From NCBI GenBank assembly GCA_019009955.1, contig CM032230.1:7231001-7295000 (forward strand): 64,000 bases of DNA, given 5' to 3'. The translations under genes and the position numbers were made by a program. The stretch is from Riptortus pedestris (lineage: Eukaryota; Arthropoda; Insecta; Hemiptera; Alydidae). Position 1 is the first letter of the stretch. Every line of letters begins with the position of its first letter. The notes beneath the pieces were generated by a model. That model ran no database searches. It saw only the letters and a list, made by a program, of their open reading frames with translations, and was not told the origin of the DNA. This document shows positions 33,608 through 45,088 of this stretch, one piece after another.

Positions 33608-35340
33608 CTAGCTAAGGAACCCGGCGATGCCCGGGAAATCATTCTTGACTGACTTATTATAGTATTTTGATAGTAAGACTTCATTGTGTACAATTACACT
33701 TCCTTGCACGACATAATGATTTTCCGAAATAGCCAACTCTGAAGGGTAACTTTTGGTGAATAATAGAATAGAAATTTTATTTTTGAAGGATAAATGAAAA
33801 TGTGTTTCAATCTATCCCTCTACATTTTTTGATTCTCCGTTTTTCAATAATTCAAACCATAATCATGGGTAGCATTTATTACAATTAAATGACATCTATA
33901 ATGAACATATTTCCTTTCAAAAGCCAATCAGAGCTCACATAGTATAGGCAAAGTTTTGCACGTAAGATTGATTATATTTGTAATAGTGAATCTCACTGGA
34001 AATCGCTTCCAGTAATACCAGACGGGAAATGAGTAAACTCAATTAACTGATAATTCTCGCGTCATCTTCCGCTCCCGCATGAGACTTCTCAACATTCTTC
34101 TACTTATATTATTGATGCAAAACATTATTTTATAATTTATCTACCGGATGGAATTAAATAATAGTATACCCTGAAAATATCATATCGAGTTTAAATGCAT
34201 ATTGTTTTTTGTCATAATGACATTACCATTAACGTTTAATTGTTATTATATTACATATTTGTTTCAATAACATCAAGGTACATTATACAAATTAAATAAT
34301 GGAAATGCTCTTATAGTTTATATTTCTATTGGAAATAAATAACAAAGTTATTTTCTAGGAAAAATAAATAAACGAGGAGGGGGTGACGAAAATTTATAAC
34401 CTCACTAATCCGAATCATACTTTGAACTATCATATAAGTCGAAAACATAACATCATTTGTCATAATATTCATTTATTAAAACCCTTTAAATAAGTACTAA
34501 TATAATTATTGACTCCCGTTTAGCGTATATCCCGTGTTTACTTCATTTTACGACAAAAGTGTATGCACACAAAAGTTACTCTAAATAACAAAGTTAACAA
34601 CTTTTGTTATGTTCACGTTTGCCGAAAAACAAATAGAAAATAAAAAAAAGCGAGTTTTTCATTTCAGCCTCCCACTCCCCTTTGAACCTAAAATTTTTAA
34701 TACAGCTTATAATCATGGAAGAATTAATGCTAATTCACACACCGAAGTTGCTAAGTTCGGTTCAATCGTTAGTGCCCAACAAAATTGTTGGCTCCCGCTT
34801 TAGATTTTAGTGTATATCTCGTTTATACTTTTCTATACGACAAAAGTGAATATAACAAAAGTTACTGAAAATAACAAAATAAACAACTTTTGTTATGTTC
34901 ATATTTGCCGAAAAACGAATAGAAAACGAAATACCGCTATTTTTAAATTCAGGCCTCCTTTACAACCCCCACTCCTGCCCGTCCCTAGAAATGTTAGTAT
35001 GGCTTATTATAAGGAAGGCGTTAGTACTAATTCACATACCGAGTTTGGTTTAGTTCGGTTGAGTCTTTTGTGCCAAATAAAATTGTGGACTCCCGCTATA
35101 GTTTTTAGCGTATAACGCATTTATACTTCCGTATACGGCAAAAGTGCATATAACAAAAGTTACTCTAAATTACAAAATAAACAACTTTTGTTATGTGCAT
35201 ATTTGCTGAAAAAGCAATAGGAAACGAAATATCGCTATCTTTTATTTCAGGTCTTCCTTATAACCCCCACTCCTGTATGTCTTAGAGAATATTAATATAG
35301 CCTAAAGTCTAAGTTGGGCTAGTAGTAATATACACACCAG
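33608..35340 (-). mobile_element. RC-2-related Helitron, variant 3' end
   Basis: Minus-strand 3' end CCCGGGCATCGCCGGGTTCC then TTAGCTAG-T: a CCCGG/CCGGG stem before CTAG, sequence-distinct from the other RC-2 copies. The interior from about 34,540 carries the usual 300-bp units (about 34,595, 34,880 and 35,185). The 5' end is missing: at about 35,340 the sequence flips into an opposite-strand RC-2 copy. Confidence 0.72.
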
Positions 35341-35771
35341 TAACTTTTGTTATATACACTTTTGTCGTATACCTAAGTATAAATGAATTCTACGTTAAAA
35401 CTTTAGCGGGCACTAACGGATGAACCGAACATAACAAAACTCGGTATGTCAATTAGCATTAATTCTTCCATGATTATAAGTTATATTAAAATTTTTAGGT
35501 TCGAACGGGAGGGGGGTTAAAAGGGAGGCCTGAAATAAAAATTCACCACATTTGCATGTATAAGAGACGGGAAATATAAAAATATCGAAGACTGTGGAAC
35601 CTTATCGAACAAATAATTATATTATTAGCAAATCCACGGCAAAGATGGGTATCAATCTTAAACACTGGGACGGCTAAATGTCAAAATATTGTGCAATGTA
35701 AAGCCTGCTAAAAAATACCATCACCATTCAGCCTCAAATGTCTTCCCGGGCGCAGCCGGGTATCTGTGCGA

Positions 35772-35772
<1 letters not shown>
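35341..35772 (+). mobile_element. RC-2 Helitron 3' half, opposite orientation
   Basis: It runs from GTAACTTTTGTTATATACAC to the 3' hairpin CCCGGGCGCAGCCGGGTATC, ending CTGTGCGAG where CTGAGCTAG is expected. An (AT)n follows. With the preceding minus copy it makes a head-to-head pair with both 3' ends outward. Confidence 0.75.

Positions 35773-35826
<54 letters not shown>
35773..35826. repeat. (AT)n microsatellite
   Basis: TA dinucleotide run immediately after the RC-2 3' end. Confidence 0.95.
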
Positions 35827-35828
<2 letters not shown>

Positions 35829-36624
35829 TATAGATGAATTGAACTTTAGTACTCTACTAGATGCTTTTAGTAATCTTGGTAGACATCTTACTTATTTATA
35901 CCAAGATATTGTAGATAATGTTCAGTCAACTCGGGTATTACTCTACTTGATCCAAACAGCAAACCCTTAACAGCACAATTTTCTATAAACTATATTTCTT
36001 TAAAATATGGACAGCACTGGGTATAGATTCCTATTTTTTCTTAATTTACCTCATCTGCTTGTTCTTTACAGATTTCAAATCGAACTGTCCGATGAATAAA
36101 TATAACCTTGTCTTCTTTTCTAAAAATGGCAACAATATCGGCTTTTCTAATGAAGTACAACCGACTTCCTCATATATTTCCCACTTTCGGTGGTACGTTC
36201 TTAAAACTTGTGAATTTCAGAATTAAAACTTTTATAATTTCATTTGCTATATATACATAAGGAGGTAGAGCCATATATCAGTGGTAGAGCATCAGATTTT
36301 GGATCACTTGAGTCAAGTGAGCGCATGAAAGGAAATTTGCTGAAATTACGAATACGTCTATTGAAAATGTACATAATATCCACCAGCATAGTTGTTCTTC
36401 GATTCAAATAACTAACAAATAGCATACTATGTTGAAAATAAACCTGTCTAGATTACACAAGAGGGCTTCCACAGTAGATTTTTTTATCCTATAAAAGTGT
36501 ACTTTGTTATATATTTTTTAATCATAAATTAAAAATGGGTAAACAAATGTTAAAATCTGCTTAATATATATTTTTAAAATATGAAAACCGGAATATTAAT
36601 TTTGTAGCTGATAAAATGTCAGTG
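35827..36624. other. unassigned AT-rich sequence
   Basis: No gene is recognised. A tRNA-like patch at about 36,262-36,310 is not a tRNA (see rejected items). Confidence 0.4.
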
Positions 36625-36800
36625 AAAGCTTAGGATGTGAATGGTGGAATAAAAGCCTTTAGTATCTGATGTAGTGATTGATGAATATTTGATGGGAGTT
36701 GGTCTGGGTAATGGACGGCGGTGGGGTAGACGCTAAAAAGGGGAACAGTGAAGGAGTGGGGGGAAGGCTTGGAGTGGGGGTAAGTGAATTTCTTATCAGA
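36625..36800 (-). pseudogene. possible LINE C-terminal fragment
   Basis: The minus strand reads HSFTVPLFSVYPTAVHYPDQ, then LPSNIHQSLHQILKAF. The block VPLFSV and its nucleotides AGACGCTAAAAAGGGGAACA (reverse strand) recur in the LINE at 39,150-39,175. The usual C-x2-C is not visible, so this is a weak call. Confidence 0.35.
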
Positions 36801-37039
36801 GTAATGGCCAAATACAAAATCAATTTGCCTCGCACATAAACCCAAAGGGCTTCTCAGGAAGGTCCAACTCAATCTGGAATGTTTGATTAATGCAGACAAT
36901 ACCGCTAAAGTAATTTATTCGTCAAGTAAAATGTTAACTGTTGACAATTGTAGTGTATGGCTGTCAGTCTGTCTGTAATTGGGTAATTCGTTCACATTAG
37001 TTTGACCCGGATGCCGGTTTGTACATGCTGCATACGCTT

Positions 37040-37186
37040 TTAGCAGATTTCCCCTAAGGAAAAATCAGCTATTTTAGGTCGTACACATGATGCGATTTTC
37101 GAAATGTTTCTTCAAATGCCCGTCGCTCCTACCCAGGAGATGACGAAAATGAGGTCCGTTCAAAACTGTATCTATCTATCTATCTA

Positions 37187-37230
<44 letters not shown>

Positions 37231-37719
37231 AATATATATATTTATATATCTGTTACCGCTCTAGCGGTACCAATTTTTGTCTAATCGTTACCAAACTTGA
37301 TATATAATAGTTTTATACAAAAAGAAAGATCGAGTTAAACGGTTAAAATCGGACCAGGGGAGGGGGGGTTTAGAGGGGGAGAAATTCTTAATATCTCCGT
37401 TATTATGCGTCGGATTGAAAAATTGTATAGAACCATCCTTATTGCAAATGTTCTGTTCTATAAATGTTCTTATCTACCATTTTTTCACTATCTTCATTAT
37501 TAACTGAGATATTTGCATTTTTTTAGTTTTCGGTCTTCAGTAAAGCCCCACTATTACTCATCTCATATTAACAATATTCTTTTATGTTATGAAACTCTTT
37601 ATTTGAAGCTTATATACCAAATATTGTTCTCATGGAACTATTAATATTTGAGGTAAATGCAAAATCGTGACGCACGGTGGAAATCTGTTTAATTAACGCA
37701 GCCCCTGCGTGACGGACTT
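37040..37719 (-). mobile_element. RC-1 element, long variant with internal deletion
   Basis: Hairpin end TTAGCAGATTTCCCCTAAGG, mixed TATC/AT microsatellite (about 37,170-37,245), tip GCAGCCCCTGCGTGACGGAC. The second half of the long module is missing after AGGTAAATGCAAAATCGTGA. Confidence 0.82.
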
Positions 37720-38029
37720 TTTTTTTGTAAAGTTTTGTTAACCGGAAGTGATTAAACTCAGAAGTAATTAAAAAATTTCAGAGATAATACATTGTCATAT
37801 TAGAATATAGTATATCGCTCTCACCCAATGTTCGCTAAATAATGAGCATCGAGTAGCTTGGCGTACCTTATTTTCTCTCATCATAAAGGGGAGTTCTGAA
37901 AAAAAAACCATTCCCACCTGCTGAATGTCACACTGGTGAACTTATCTCACCATATATTCTCTTTTTCTCCGTAAAAATCCTACGAGTGGGGTTTTCCTGA
38001 GGGTTGAAAACAAGGAAGTACAAATATTT
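37720..38029. other. unassigned sequence
   Basis: Nothing recognised. The last 40 bases (GTGGGGTTTTCCTGAGGGTT) resemble a piece of RC-1 body. Confidence 0.4.
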
Positions 38030-38632
38030 ATTTTTCTGTAATCGTTGAATAATGGTAACATTACTAAACTGAAATGAGTGAAGAAAGTGAAACATTTTGC
38101 AATAGAGTGAAGATAGTAATCACTTTCTTCACAAGTGATGAAAGTGAATTGCCTTCTTCATTAGTAATAAGTATAAATTAAAAAATAATTTGAAGTTGGA
38201 AATTAAATGCTTTTAAATGTTTCTTAAAATTGTAAGAATTTATTTTAACAAAATAAATTGAAATGTGAATGAATTATTGGTGGAAATAATCAATATATTT
38301 TAAAATTTAAATATAATAATAATTACCTTCGTTGTTTATAACCTGCACTTGTTTATAACTGCACTACTTCACAATCATCACTAGTGTTTTTATAACTATG
38401 CTTATAAACTACCAACAACATACCATAATCTTCACAACATCCTAATTTTGTTCATATTCTGGTTAGATCTGATCATGTATTACACGATTACAGAATAAAT
38501 TTAATATTACACTCGTGACGAAAGTAGAATTTACAATTCTCGTGAAATTACCAGACTCGCTTCGCTCGTGTGGGTAAACGTTTCACTCGAGTTGTAAAAT
38601 GATCTACTTTCGTCACTTGTGTAATAAATAAC
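38030..38632. repeat. interspersed repeat with foldback end, copy 2
   Basis: Partner of 14,065-14,660. The foldback (about 38,506-38,632) has arms starting ATTACACTCGTGACGAAAGT and ending ACTTTCGTCACTTGTGTAAT. A stretch of about 30 bp near 38,108-38,142 (AATCACTTTCTTCACAAGTG) is absent from copy 1. It keeps the empty RC-1 insertion site AATAAATAACTAT. Confidence 0.72.
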
Positions 38633-38944
38633 TATATTTTATTTAGGTGTTTAAGAGATTCACTCATTTTCTTGTTATAATATTGAAATAGTGTAGGTAA
38701 AGCCACCTTATAAAAACCAACCAAAAAAAATAAAAAATAAAAAGGTTAAAAAGTCTACAGAGGTAGGTAAAAGTACGATTATTTATTTATTTTCCAGTGG
38801 GTATTATTCTAGTCTAGTGTTTGATTATTTAATGTTAAATCTGGTTGTAATTGTTCGTGTCTTTGAGGTGTTTCATAATTTTTGTAATGTATGGGCTGAA
38901 ATAACTCGCTTTATATTTTCAGTACCTTAAAAATGTATAGAACA
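38633..38944. other. unassigned AT-rich sequence
   Basis: No feature recognised. Confidence 0.4.
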
Positions 38945-39205
38945 TCATGGGGTATGTTAGGTTTTCTCGTTGGATGCAGACGCTAAAAAGGGGAACAGAG
39001 AATTAAAATACATCATTTCTTATGAGTTCGATTGAAAAATGTTATTAAACTAATCTTAATTCAAAAGGTGATGCTTTACAATCACCTTTTGAAGAAGATT
39101 AGTTCAATAACATTTTTCAACCGAACTCATATGAAATGATGTATTCTCTGTTCCCCTTTTTAGCGTCTGCATCCAACGAGAAAACCTTCACATACCCCAC
39201 GATAT
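38945..39205. repeat. long imperfect palindrome at a LINE 5' junction
   Basis: Arms of about 125-130 bp (from CATCATGGGGTATG, through GGTTTTCTCGTTGGATGCAG and AACAGAGAAT, to TTCAAAAGGTGAT) repeat in reverse complement around the loop GCTTTACA. Differences are a few substitutions and two short indels. The right arm encodes LINE sequence (VPLFSVCIQRENLHIPHDM), so the left arm is an inverted copy of part of the LINE. Confidence 0.85.
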
Positions 39206-39830
39206 GACAGATCTATTAACTGACAGCAGCCAATATATTCCACAAATACTAACATATCTAAAACACATCAACATTTACAAAAACATATAATACAAAATAG
39301 AAAAGGTCTACAGCATACCTAAAAAGATTTAAAAGGGTTAACTTTTATTATATTCTTTAGACAAAGCATGGATATGAGAATGAATCGGATTTTAAAGAAA
39401 TATTTTCCATAATATAAAAGTACAAAAGAAGGTAAGCACATGAAGGAGTAAATATATCGTCTTAATAATGCCAATCAACATCGCTGTGGGGTACAAAACT
39501 AAATAAATAAATAAAAAATGAAAAAAACAATAATATAAACGTACTAGTATAATAGGAATAACATATTTTTTTTATTAAAACCATTTTAAATTGTTGTCTT
39601 TATTACTAGTCTAATGTTTATTTATGTTTGTTTATCTAATGTTTATTTATGTCTTATGTTTATTAATTGTCTTTATTACTAGTATTTAATGATTATTTGT
39701 TGTATTTAATTTTTTATTTGTTGTTTCAGTTTTTGTTATTTTTCTATAATTTTGTTTTCATTTTACATTTTGAAACTTTGAGACAAATCGCCAAGATGCG
39801 GATGCTCCTGTATAAATAAATAAATAAAAA
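39070..39830 (+). mobile_element. LINE 3' fragment
   Basis: The ORF2 end reads VPLFSVCIQRENLHIPHDMT, then DLLTDSSQYIPQILTYLKHI and NIYKNI before a stop at about 39,292. This parallels the end at 28,260-28,309. The 3' UTR is TTTATTTATGT-rich, and the 3' end is GCCAAGATGCGGATGCTCCT then TAAATAAATAAATA. Its start is folded into the palindrome at 38,945-39,205. Confidence 0.75.
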
Positions 39831-39835
39831 ATAAT

Positions 39836-39915
39836 TTTCGTATCCCTTCAAATAATCCGCCCCTTCCCTTATTCCTCGCACGATTTCAGCCATTAGCGTA
39901 TGATATAATCATTAG
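39836..39915 (+). mobile_element. RC-1 body fragment
   Basis: TTCAAATAATCCGCCCCTTC to GATTTCAGCCATTAGCGTAT corresponds to the C-rich segment and GATTTCAGCCATTAACG of RC-1. No tips. Confidence 0.5.
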
Positions 39916-40027
39916 TCTTTAATGCAACTATTGGAAAATTCGATTCAAGGCCAAAGTTGTTAGATAGCCATCCCTTTGTAGCCTGTAGCCTGTATAAGCT
40001 ACAGCGGCTTAATGATAAACCATTAGC

Positions 40028-40190
40028 GGCAAGGCGTTGGTCTTTACTGATATGGTAAACCTGGAGTGGCGAGTTTGATACCCGCCCTGGGCAGTAAACA
40101 ATTATTTGTTGACGGACTCTGTGATAACCCGTCCCAATTAACCAAAGTAGCATAATGTGGACATAAATTAAAAAAAAATAATAATAAAAA
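40028..40190 (+). mobile_element. tRNA-derived SINE with target-site duplication
   Basis: Perfect 12-bp direct repeats TAAACCATTAGC flank it (40,016-40,027 and 40,191-40,202). It contains a B-box-like GGCGAGTTTGATACCCGCC, compare tRNA GGTTCGAATCC, and an imperfect A-box-like TAGCGGCAAGG spanning the left junction. It ends in an A-rich tail (AAATTAAAAAAAAATAATAA). Short, A-tailed and flanked by a duplication of this size, it fits LINE-mobilised retroposition. Confidence 0.75.
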
Positions 40191-40295
40191 TAAACCATTA
40201 GCCAGTATCAGTAATATAGACTACAAATTTAATCTACATTCCAGGCTGGCCAGACTGACGTTTTGTAAGTGGGAATTTAAGCAGGAAGGTAGTAT

Positions 40296-40386
40296 ACTTT
40301 CATCATCTCTTGGATAGAATCGATGGATATTTCAAGAAATATTTCGAGTACCTCAATAGCAAATTTTCCTTAAGGGAAATGTGCAA
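40296..40386 (+). mobile_element. RC-1 hairpin-end fragment
   Basis: TTTCATCATCTCTTGGATAG to TTTTCCTTAAGGGAAATGTG, the last part of RC-1 with mutated palindrome and end. Confidence 0.65.
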
Positions 40387-40395
40387 AACCCCTAA

Positions 40396-40680
40396 ATGGA
40401 AATCAGCTATGGCAATGGTACTCATGACACTGCTTTCGAAAAATGGGGGTGGGGTAAGTTTAAAGGTGGAAATAAAAAGATCAAACTAACTTTGTACTCA
40501 ATTGTCTATTAATCAGTTTTATCTCAATTACTGAACTTGTCATTTACAGCTTATTTTACATAGGTTTCCTACTGAGGGAGAAATAGAGAATGGATAGTGA
40601 AATTAGATCAACAGCTTGCTATTCCTGTACTGTATCTAGAAATTCTCTTTAGTTTAAGCATCAACTCCACGGCGGACTTT
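40396..40680 (-). mobile_element. RC-1 element, short deleted copy
   Basis: Opens GGAAATCAGCTATGGCAATG and closes with a decayed tip (GCATCAACTCCACGGCGGAC). Most of the body is gone. Tail-to-tail with the fragment before it. Confidence 0.55.
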
Positions 40681-40989
40681 TTAATTGTCGACGGAGACAT
40701 TGACAAATACAGTACTCCATAAATTCCACTATTGACATTTATTTGCCTATAACATCTTTGTTGTATGAAGTAAAAACTAAAATAAAAATTTAATACATAT
40801 ATCTAACCAATTTTTATTCTTTTTCAGATTTCTCAAGAATTCTACTTAACTGCACACTGCTTATATGTAAGTTTTAAATTTTTACAATATTTTTTTTAAA
40901 ATAACTATTTTACTAAAGTGCATAACTTTAAGAATAGGTTGTAGTATTGAACAATCCCGAGTATTATTTTCGCAGGTTTCACTTTAGGG

Positions 40990-41088
40990 TTTTTTAAGCA
41001 TTTTTCCGAAACATTTCCTCAAATATCCTTCAATCCTGCCTAGATGACGAAAAGAGGTCCGTTCAAAATTGTATATATGTATATATAT
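40990..41088 (-). mobile_element. RC-1 element, split by a solo LTR
   Basis: CCGAAACATTTCCTCAAATA to GTTCAAAATTG and the first part of the (AT)n. The other half follows the LTR at 41,786. Confidence 0.7.
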
Positions 41089-41780
41089 TGTTACGTTTTA
41101 TTACGAAACCAGTAATAAACGTTGATAATAAGAGTTCTTTTGGATTGCAAAATTAAACACACACAAGTTTCACAGTTTTTCACTGCACGATTTATTTCAC
41201 AATGCACAATACTCTTGGTTAATTATTACTACTCACAGTATTGCATTGATAATGTCACTGTTCTTCAGATTTCACAGTCCAATAATTAATTCGCGGTCAC
41301 TGAACTTCACATAAAACGACGGCACTGCACTGTCCTTTACTTCGTGGCACTGCACTGTCTTAAACGCGCACTAAACTGTTATTTACAGTCACGGCAAAAC
41401 ACTGTTCTTCTTATAAAAACACTTTACCGCACTGTACTAAGTCGCACTGTAGCACTGATGTGACCATCAAGACATTTGGCCATAAAACTGGCCTGAGGTA
41501 CTGGCAGGGTCTCTTATAAATGCCTGTTGAAGGGGCTAGCCAAGGAAAGGTCCAGAAGTTTCAGGAAGATAGGCACGGCGGGCCCTAATTAGATTCTGCC
41601 GGCTCCACTAGGTCGAGCTGTACAGGCTTAAATAGAGAAGCAGGATGAGACCGAGGCTCTTCCAAGAAGGACTGGAAATGACTAGTGCCTTCCACCAATT
41701 AGCGACAAATTAGCGGCACTTCTTTGAACCCCTCCGCACTCCCCAATCACGCCTTGAATAGTAGAGCCATTTAATTTTCG

Positions 41781-41785
<5 letters not shown>
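41089..41785 (-). mobile_element. solo LTR of an LTR retrotransposon
   Basis: A 697-bp unit with ends TGTTACG and CGCAACA (5'-TG ... CA-3', short terminal inverted repeat TGTTRCG), no internal coding and no second LTR. Read on the minus strand it has promoter-like TATAAG steps and an AATAAA (GTGAAATAAATCG) towards its 3' end, giving the orientation. The flanks on both sides are ATAT, so the target duplication cannot be told from the host (AT)n. Less AT-rich than its host. Probably gypsy-like, but the LTR alone does not prove the superfamily. Confidence 0.78.
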
Positions 41786-41848
<63 letters not shown>

Positions 41849-42549
41849 TGTTACCGCTCTTGCGGTCGCTTTTTTTTATTTAATCACAACCAAAACCGAT
41901 GTATAAGCGTTACATGCAAAGCTGAAGATTAACTTCGCTAATGGCTGAAATCAAACTGGGAGGAGTGGATTTCGTAAAGTATATTTTACTGATCTTGTCG
42001 TAAATGGAATCAACTTTAAATGTTGTTGTTTACATATAATCCCGGTTAGTTTATTTGGTTCAGTAAACCCCTAGTCCTACTCTTGCCATATTAATAATAT
42101 GCAGTTGTGTTATGAACCACCTTATTTTAAACTTGAATTACAAACATTGTTTTCTAGAGATCTTTATTATTTGTGGTGCATGCTAATTCTTTGTGTGATA
42201 CGACATCAATTAAGATAACGTTCTTGCTTCGAAAATGTTTATTTGATCTATACTTTACTGGATATTTAACTTGGTCTGTTTACAATAAAGATCGTATTTG
42301 TTACTGGCTGAAATAGGACTTGGAAAAGGTGGCATTCTATAATTCAAAATATCTCAGTTATTTTGAGGTGGATGGTAAAATGTTAAAGAAGGAATCTTGA
42401 TAAATTATTGATGTTCTACGATTGCTGATCTATGTATTTTTTCGTAATTCAAATATTAAGCGAGTTATTCATACTTTTTTGTTCGTTAATGTGTTATTGC
42501 AGAACATGAAAAATTCGCTTAGTTTACACCCCCCAGCGTGACAGACTTT
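41786..42549 (-). mobile_element. RC-1 element, continuation after solo LTR
   Basis: (AT)n to about 41,843, then GTCTGTTACCGCTCTTGCGG, diverged-subfamily interior, and a decayed tip (TTTACACCCCCCAGCGTGAC). Confidence 0.7.
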
Positions 42550-42550
42550 A

Positions 42551-43274
42551 TATCATATTAATTTTGTTGGTATATTACCTTATTTTGGGGGGTTTGCATG
42601 ATAAGTTTAACAAATGAATTACCACTAGCCATTTAATAAATATTGTTTAAACTTTCGCCGCGCACCATATTTGTCTTTGTTTGATATGGTTGTATTCTGT
42701 TATACTTCCATTATGAGCTGTATTCGCCACATTGTTCTCAGCCCATTGTGTTCTTGGTCCGCTTCACCATCTGTCAATACGAGAGCCGAAATTAGAATTC
42801 CCCAATCTCTTTTACGAGTGGTGGCTCGCATTCATATTTCTGCAATTGGCAACTGTAGCAATGGCAACTTGATCATAAATCAGTATGACTATTATAACTT
42901 TAAAGAATGGAAATAGGCCTCTCACAATTCCAGTGATGAATTCAGGGAATTCCCGTTTGGGGGAAAAAGCTATTACTGAAGAATAACGTCGAGTTGCCAT
43001 AAAGAAAGCTTCTTCACGTACTTTATTCGTGTCCCTTCTCCGATTTGAGAAGTCGTGAAGAAAAAGACACCTCTGTCTTCACGAACTTTTTACAGGAACG
43101 CTCTCTAACCCGAGATTTTATGATGAAAAGACTACCTCTCAACAGTTTTATTACAATTTCTGAATAAATTAAATTAATAAAAATAGCAAAAATGTCCGTC
43201 TGCGTCAAGTAAGAATATTTTCCACATGTTTACATGACACGGATCTCATATCAGCATATGTTTAAAAAAAAAAA
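42551..43274. other. unassigned sequence
   Basis: The stretch 42,690-43,100 has more balanced composition but only short ORFs (81 codons plus, 61-62 minus) that match nothing I know. It is followed by an A run where RC-1 starts. Confidence 0.35.
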
Positions 43275-43830
43275 AAGTTCGGCACGCAGGGTCTGCGTAA
43301 ACTAAGCAGATTTCCCAGGTTAAGTTTTACAATATAGAACGGAAAACTACGAACTAGCTTTCTGCGGAGTCCTGAATATAGCCGACTTCTGCCGACCATA
43401 CACGCAATACAAATGCAAATATTTCGGTAAATATTCGGATTAGAGAATAAATGTATAGAACAATATTTATAGTAAATTTAATTTGCAATAAGATTTACTC
43501 TATACAATTTTTCGATTCGACGCGTAATAACGGAGATATTTCGAAGTTTCAAAGGTCCCCCTCTAAACCCCCCCTCCCACTGGTCCGATTTCAGCCATTA
43601 ACGATCTTGATTTTTCTTTTTACATAAAACCATTAAATATCGAGTTCCGTAACGATCAAACAAAAATTACGACCGCTAGAGCGTTAACAGACAAATATAT
43701 ATAAAACTTTGAACGGACCTCATTTTCTTCATTTCCTGGGTAGGATCGATGGACATTTGAAGAAATGTTTCGAAAATCGCGTCATGATTACGACCTCAAT
43801 AGCTGATTTCCCTTAAGGGAAATCTGCTAA
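43275..43830 (+). mobile_element. RC-1 element, short variant, complete
   Basis: AAGTTCGGCACGCAGGGTCT at the start; perfect GATTTCCCTTAAGGGAAATC then TGCTAA at the end; small (AT)n near 43,697. At 556 bp it is one of the smallest complete copies. Confidence 0.87.
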
Positions 43831-44046
43831 ACCCCTATGATTAGAAGATGATGATTAGAAATGGGTGGTCATTGAAGCGTTCCTTGATGACGTCATTACA
43901 CAAAACTTTGCACGTATCTCCCCGTTGGTCCATTGGAAGCAACATTTGGTATTTATGCATGGAATTAGACGTTTCATTATATATTCTCTTATTTTTAAAT
44001 TGCAATAACTAAAAGTGGTTATTGGCTGAAGGCTGAAATCTAAAAA

Positions 44047-44496
44047 AAGCCCGTGACGCAGGTCACTAACTAAGCAGATATCCCAAGTGAAGTTTTAGAA
44101 TAGAGAAATTTCAGAATAGAGAGTCAAACAGTTACGGGAAAGGCCCGAACTAGCTCTTGACGGAAACTCACGACTAGACCCGAAGTTAGCCGATCTCATC
44201 TCAGAAGCTGAAAACAGAAAAATGCAAATATCTCGGTTAATATACAAGATACAGAATAAATGCATATAACATTCTTTATAGTAAATTAAATTTGTAATAA
44301 GATTGGTTCTATATACTTTTTCGATCCGACGTATAGTAACGGAGATATTTCGAATTTTCGAAAATCCTCTCCTCTAAACCCCCCCCCCCCCCATTTGCCT
44401 GATTTCAACCATTAACGAACTTGATCTTTCTTTTTACATTAAACGAGTAAATATCGAGTTTGGTAACGATCAAACAAAAATCGCGGCCTATAGAGC

Positions 44497-44570
<74 letters not shown>

Positions 44571-44693
44571 TTTTAAACGGACCTCATTTTCGTCATCTAC
44601 TAGGTAGGATCGATGGACATTTGAAAAAAATTTCGAAAATTCCGCCATGAGTACAACCTGAATAGCTGATTTCCCTTAAGGGAAATCTGCTAA
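44047..44693 (+). mobile_element. RC-1 element, short variant, complete
   Basis: AAGCCCGTGACGCAGGTCAC (the start stem has lost GGGCTGCG) to perfect GATTTCCCTTAAGGGAAATC and TGCTAA. (AT)n at about 44,501-44,567. Its first module matches that of 19,680-19,760 in reverse complement. Confidence 0.85.
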
Positions 44694-44696
44694 AAT

Positions 44697-44926
44697 AGTA
44701 ATACCTCGGTCAATATTGCAGAGAGAGAAAACCTGTATATAAAAACCTTTATTAAACATCCGAGTTAAAATAATATTGGATATATTCAATTTTTCTATAC
44801 GACGCATAATAACGGAGATATTTTGAATCTTCAAAATTTTTACATTTACATTTTACCCGTTTTACATAAAACTTTTAAACATCGGAGTTAGGTGTGCAAA
44901 CAAAAATTGCGACCGCTAGAACGGTA

Positions 44927-44960
<34 letters not shown>

Positions 44961-45088
44961 ATTTTTGAATATATATATATATATATATATATGTAATTTT
45001 GAACGGGCCTCATTTTTGTCATTTCTACCTAGAATCGAAGGTCATTTTTAGAAACTTGTTGGAATTCCCTTAAGGAAAATCCGTCAAT
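44697..45088 (+). mobile_element. RC-1 element, tandem partial copy
   Basis: It begins mid-body (TAATACCTCGGTCAATATTG) directly after the previous copy's end. It has a compound AT/GT/AT microsatellite and ends TTCCCTTAAGGAAAATCCGT. Start tip missing. Confidence 0.75.

Noticed and set aside
36262..36310. tRNA-like stretch GTGGTAGAGCATCAGATTTT
   Set aside because: It resembles a D arm and anticodon loop, but there is no T arm with GTTCGAATC and no acceptor stem.
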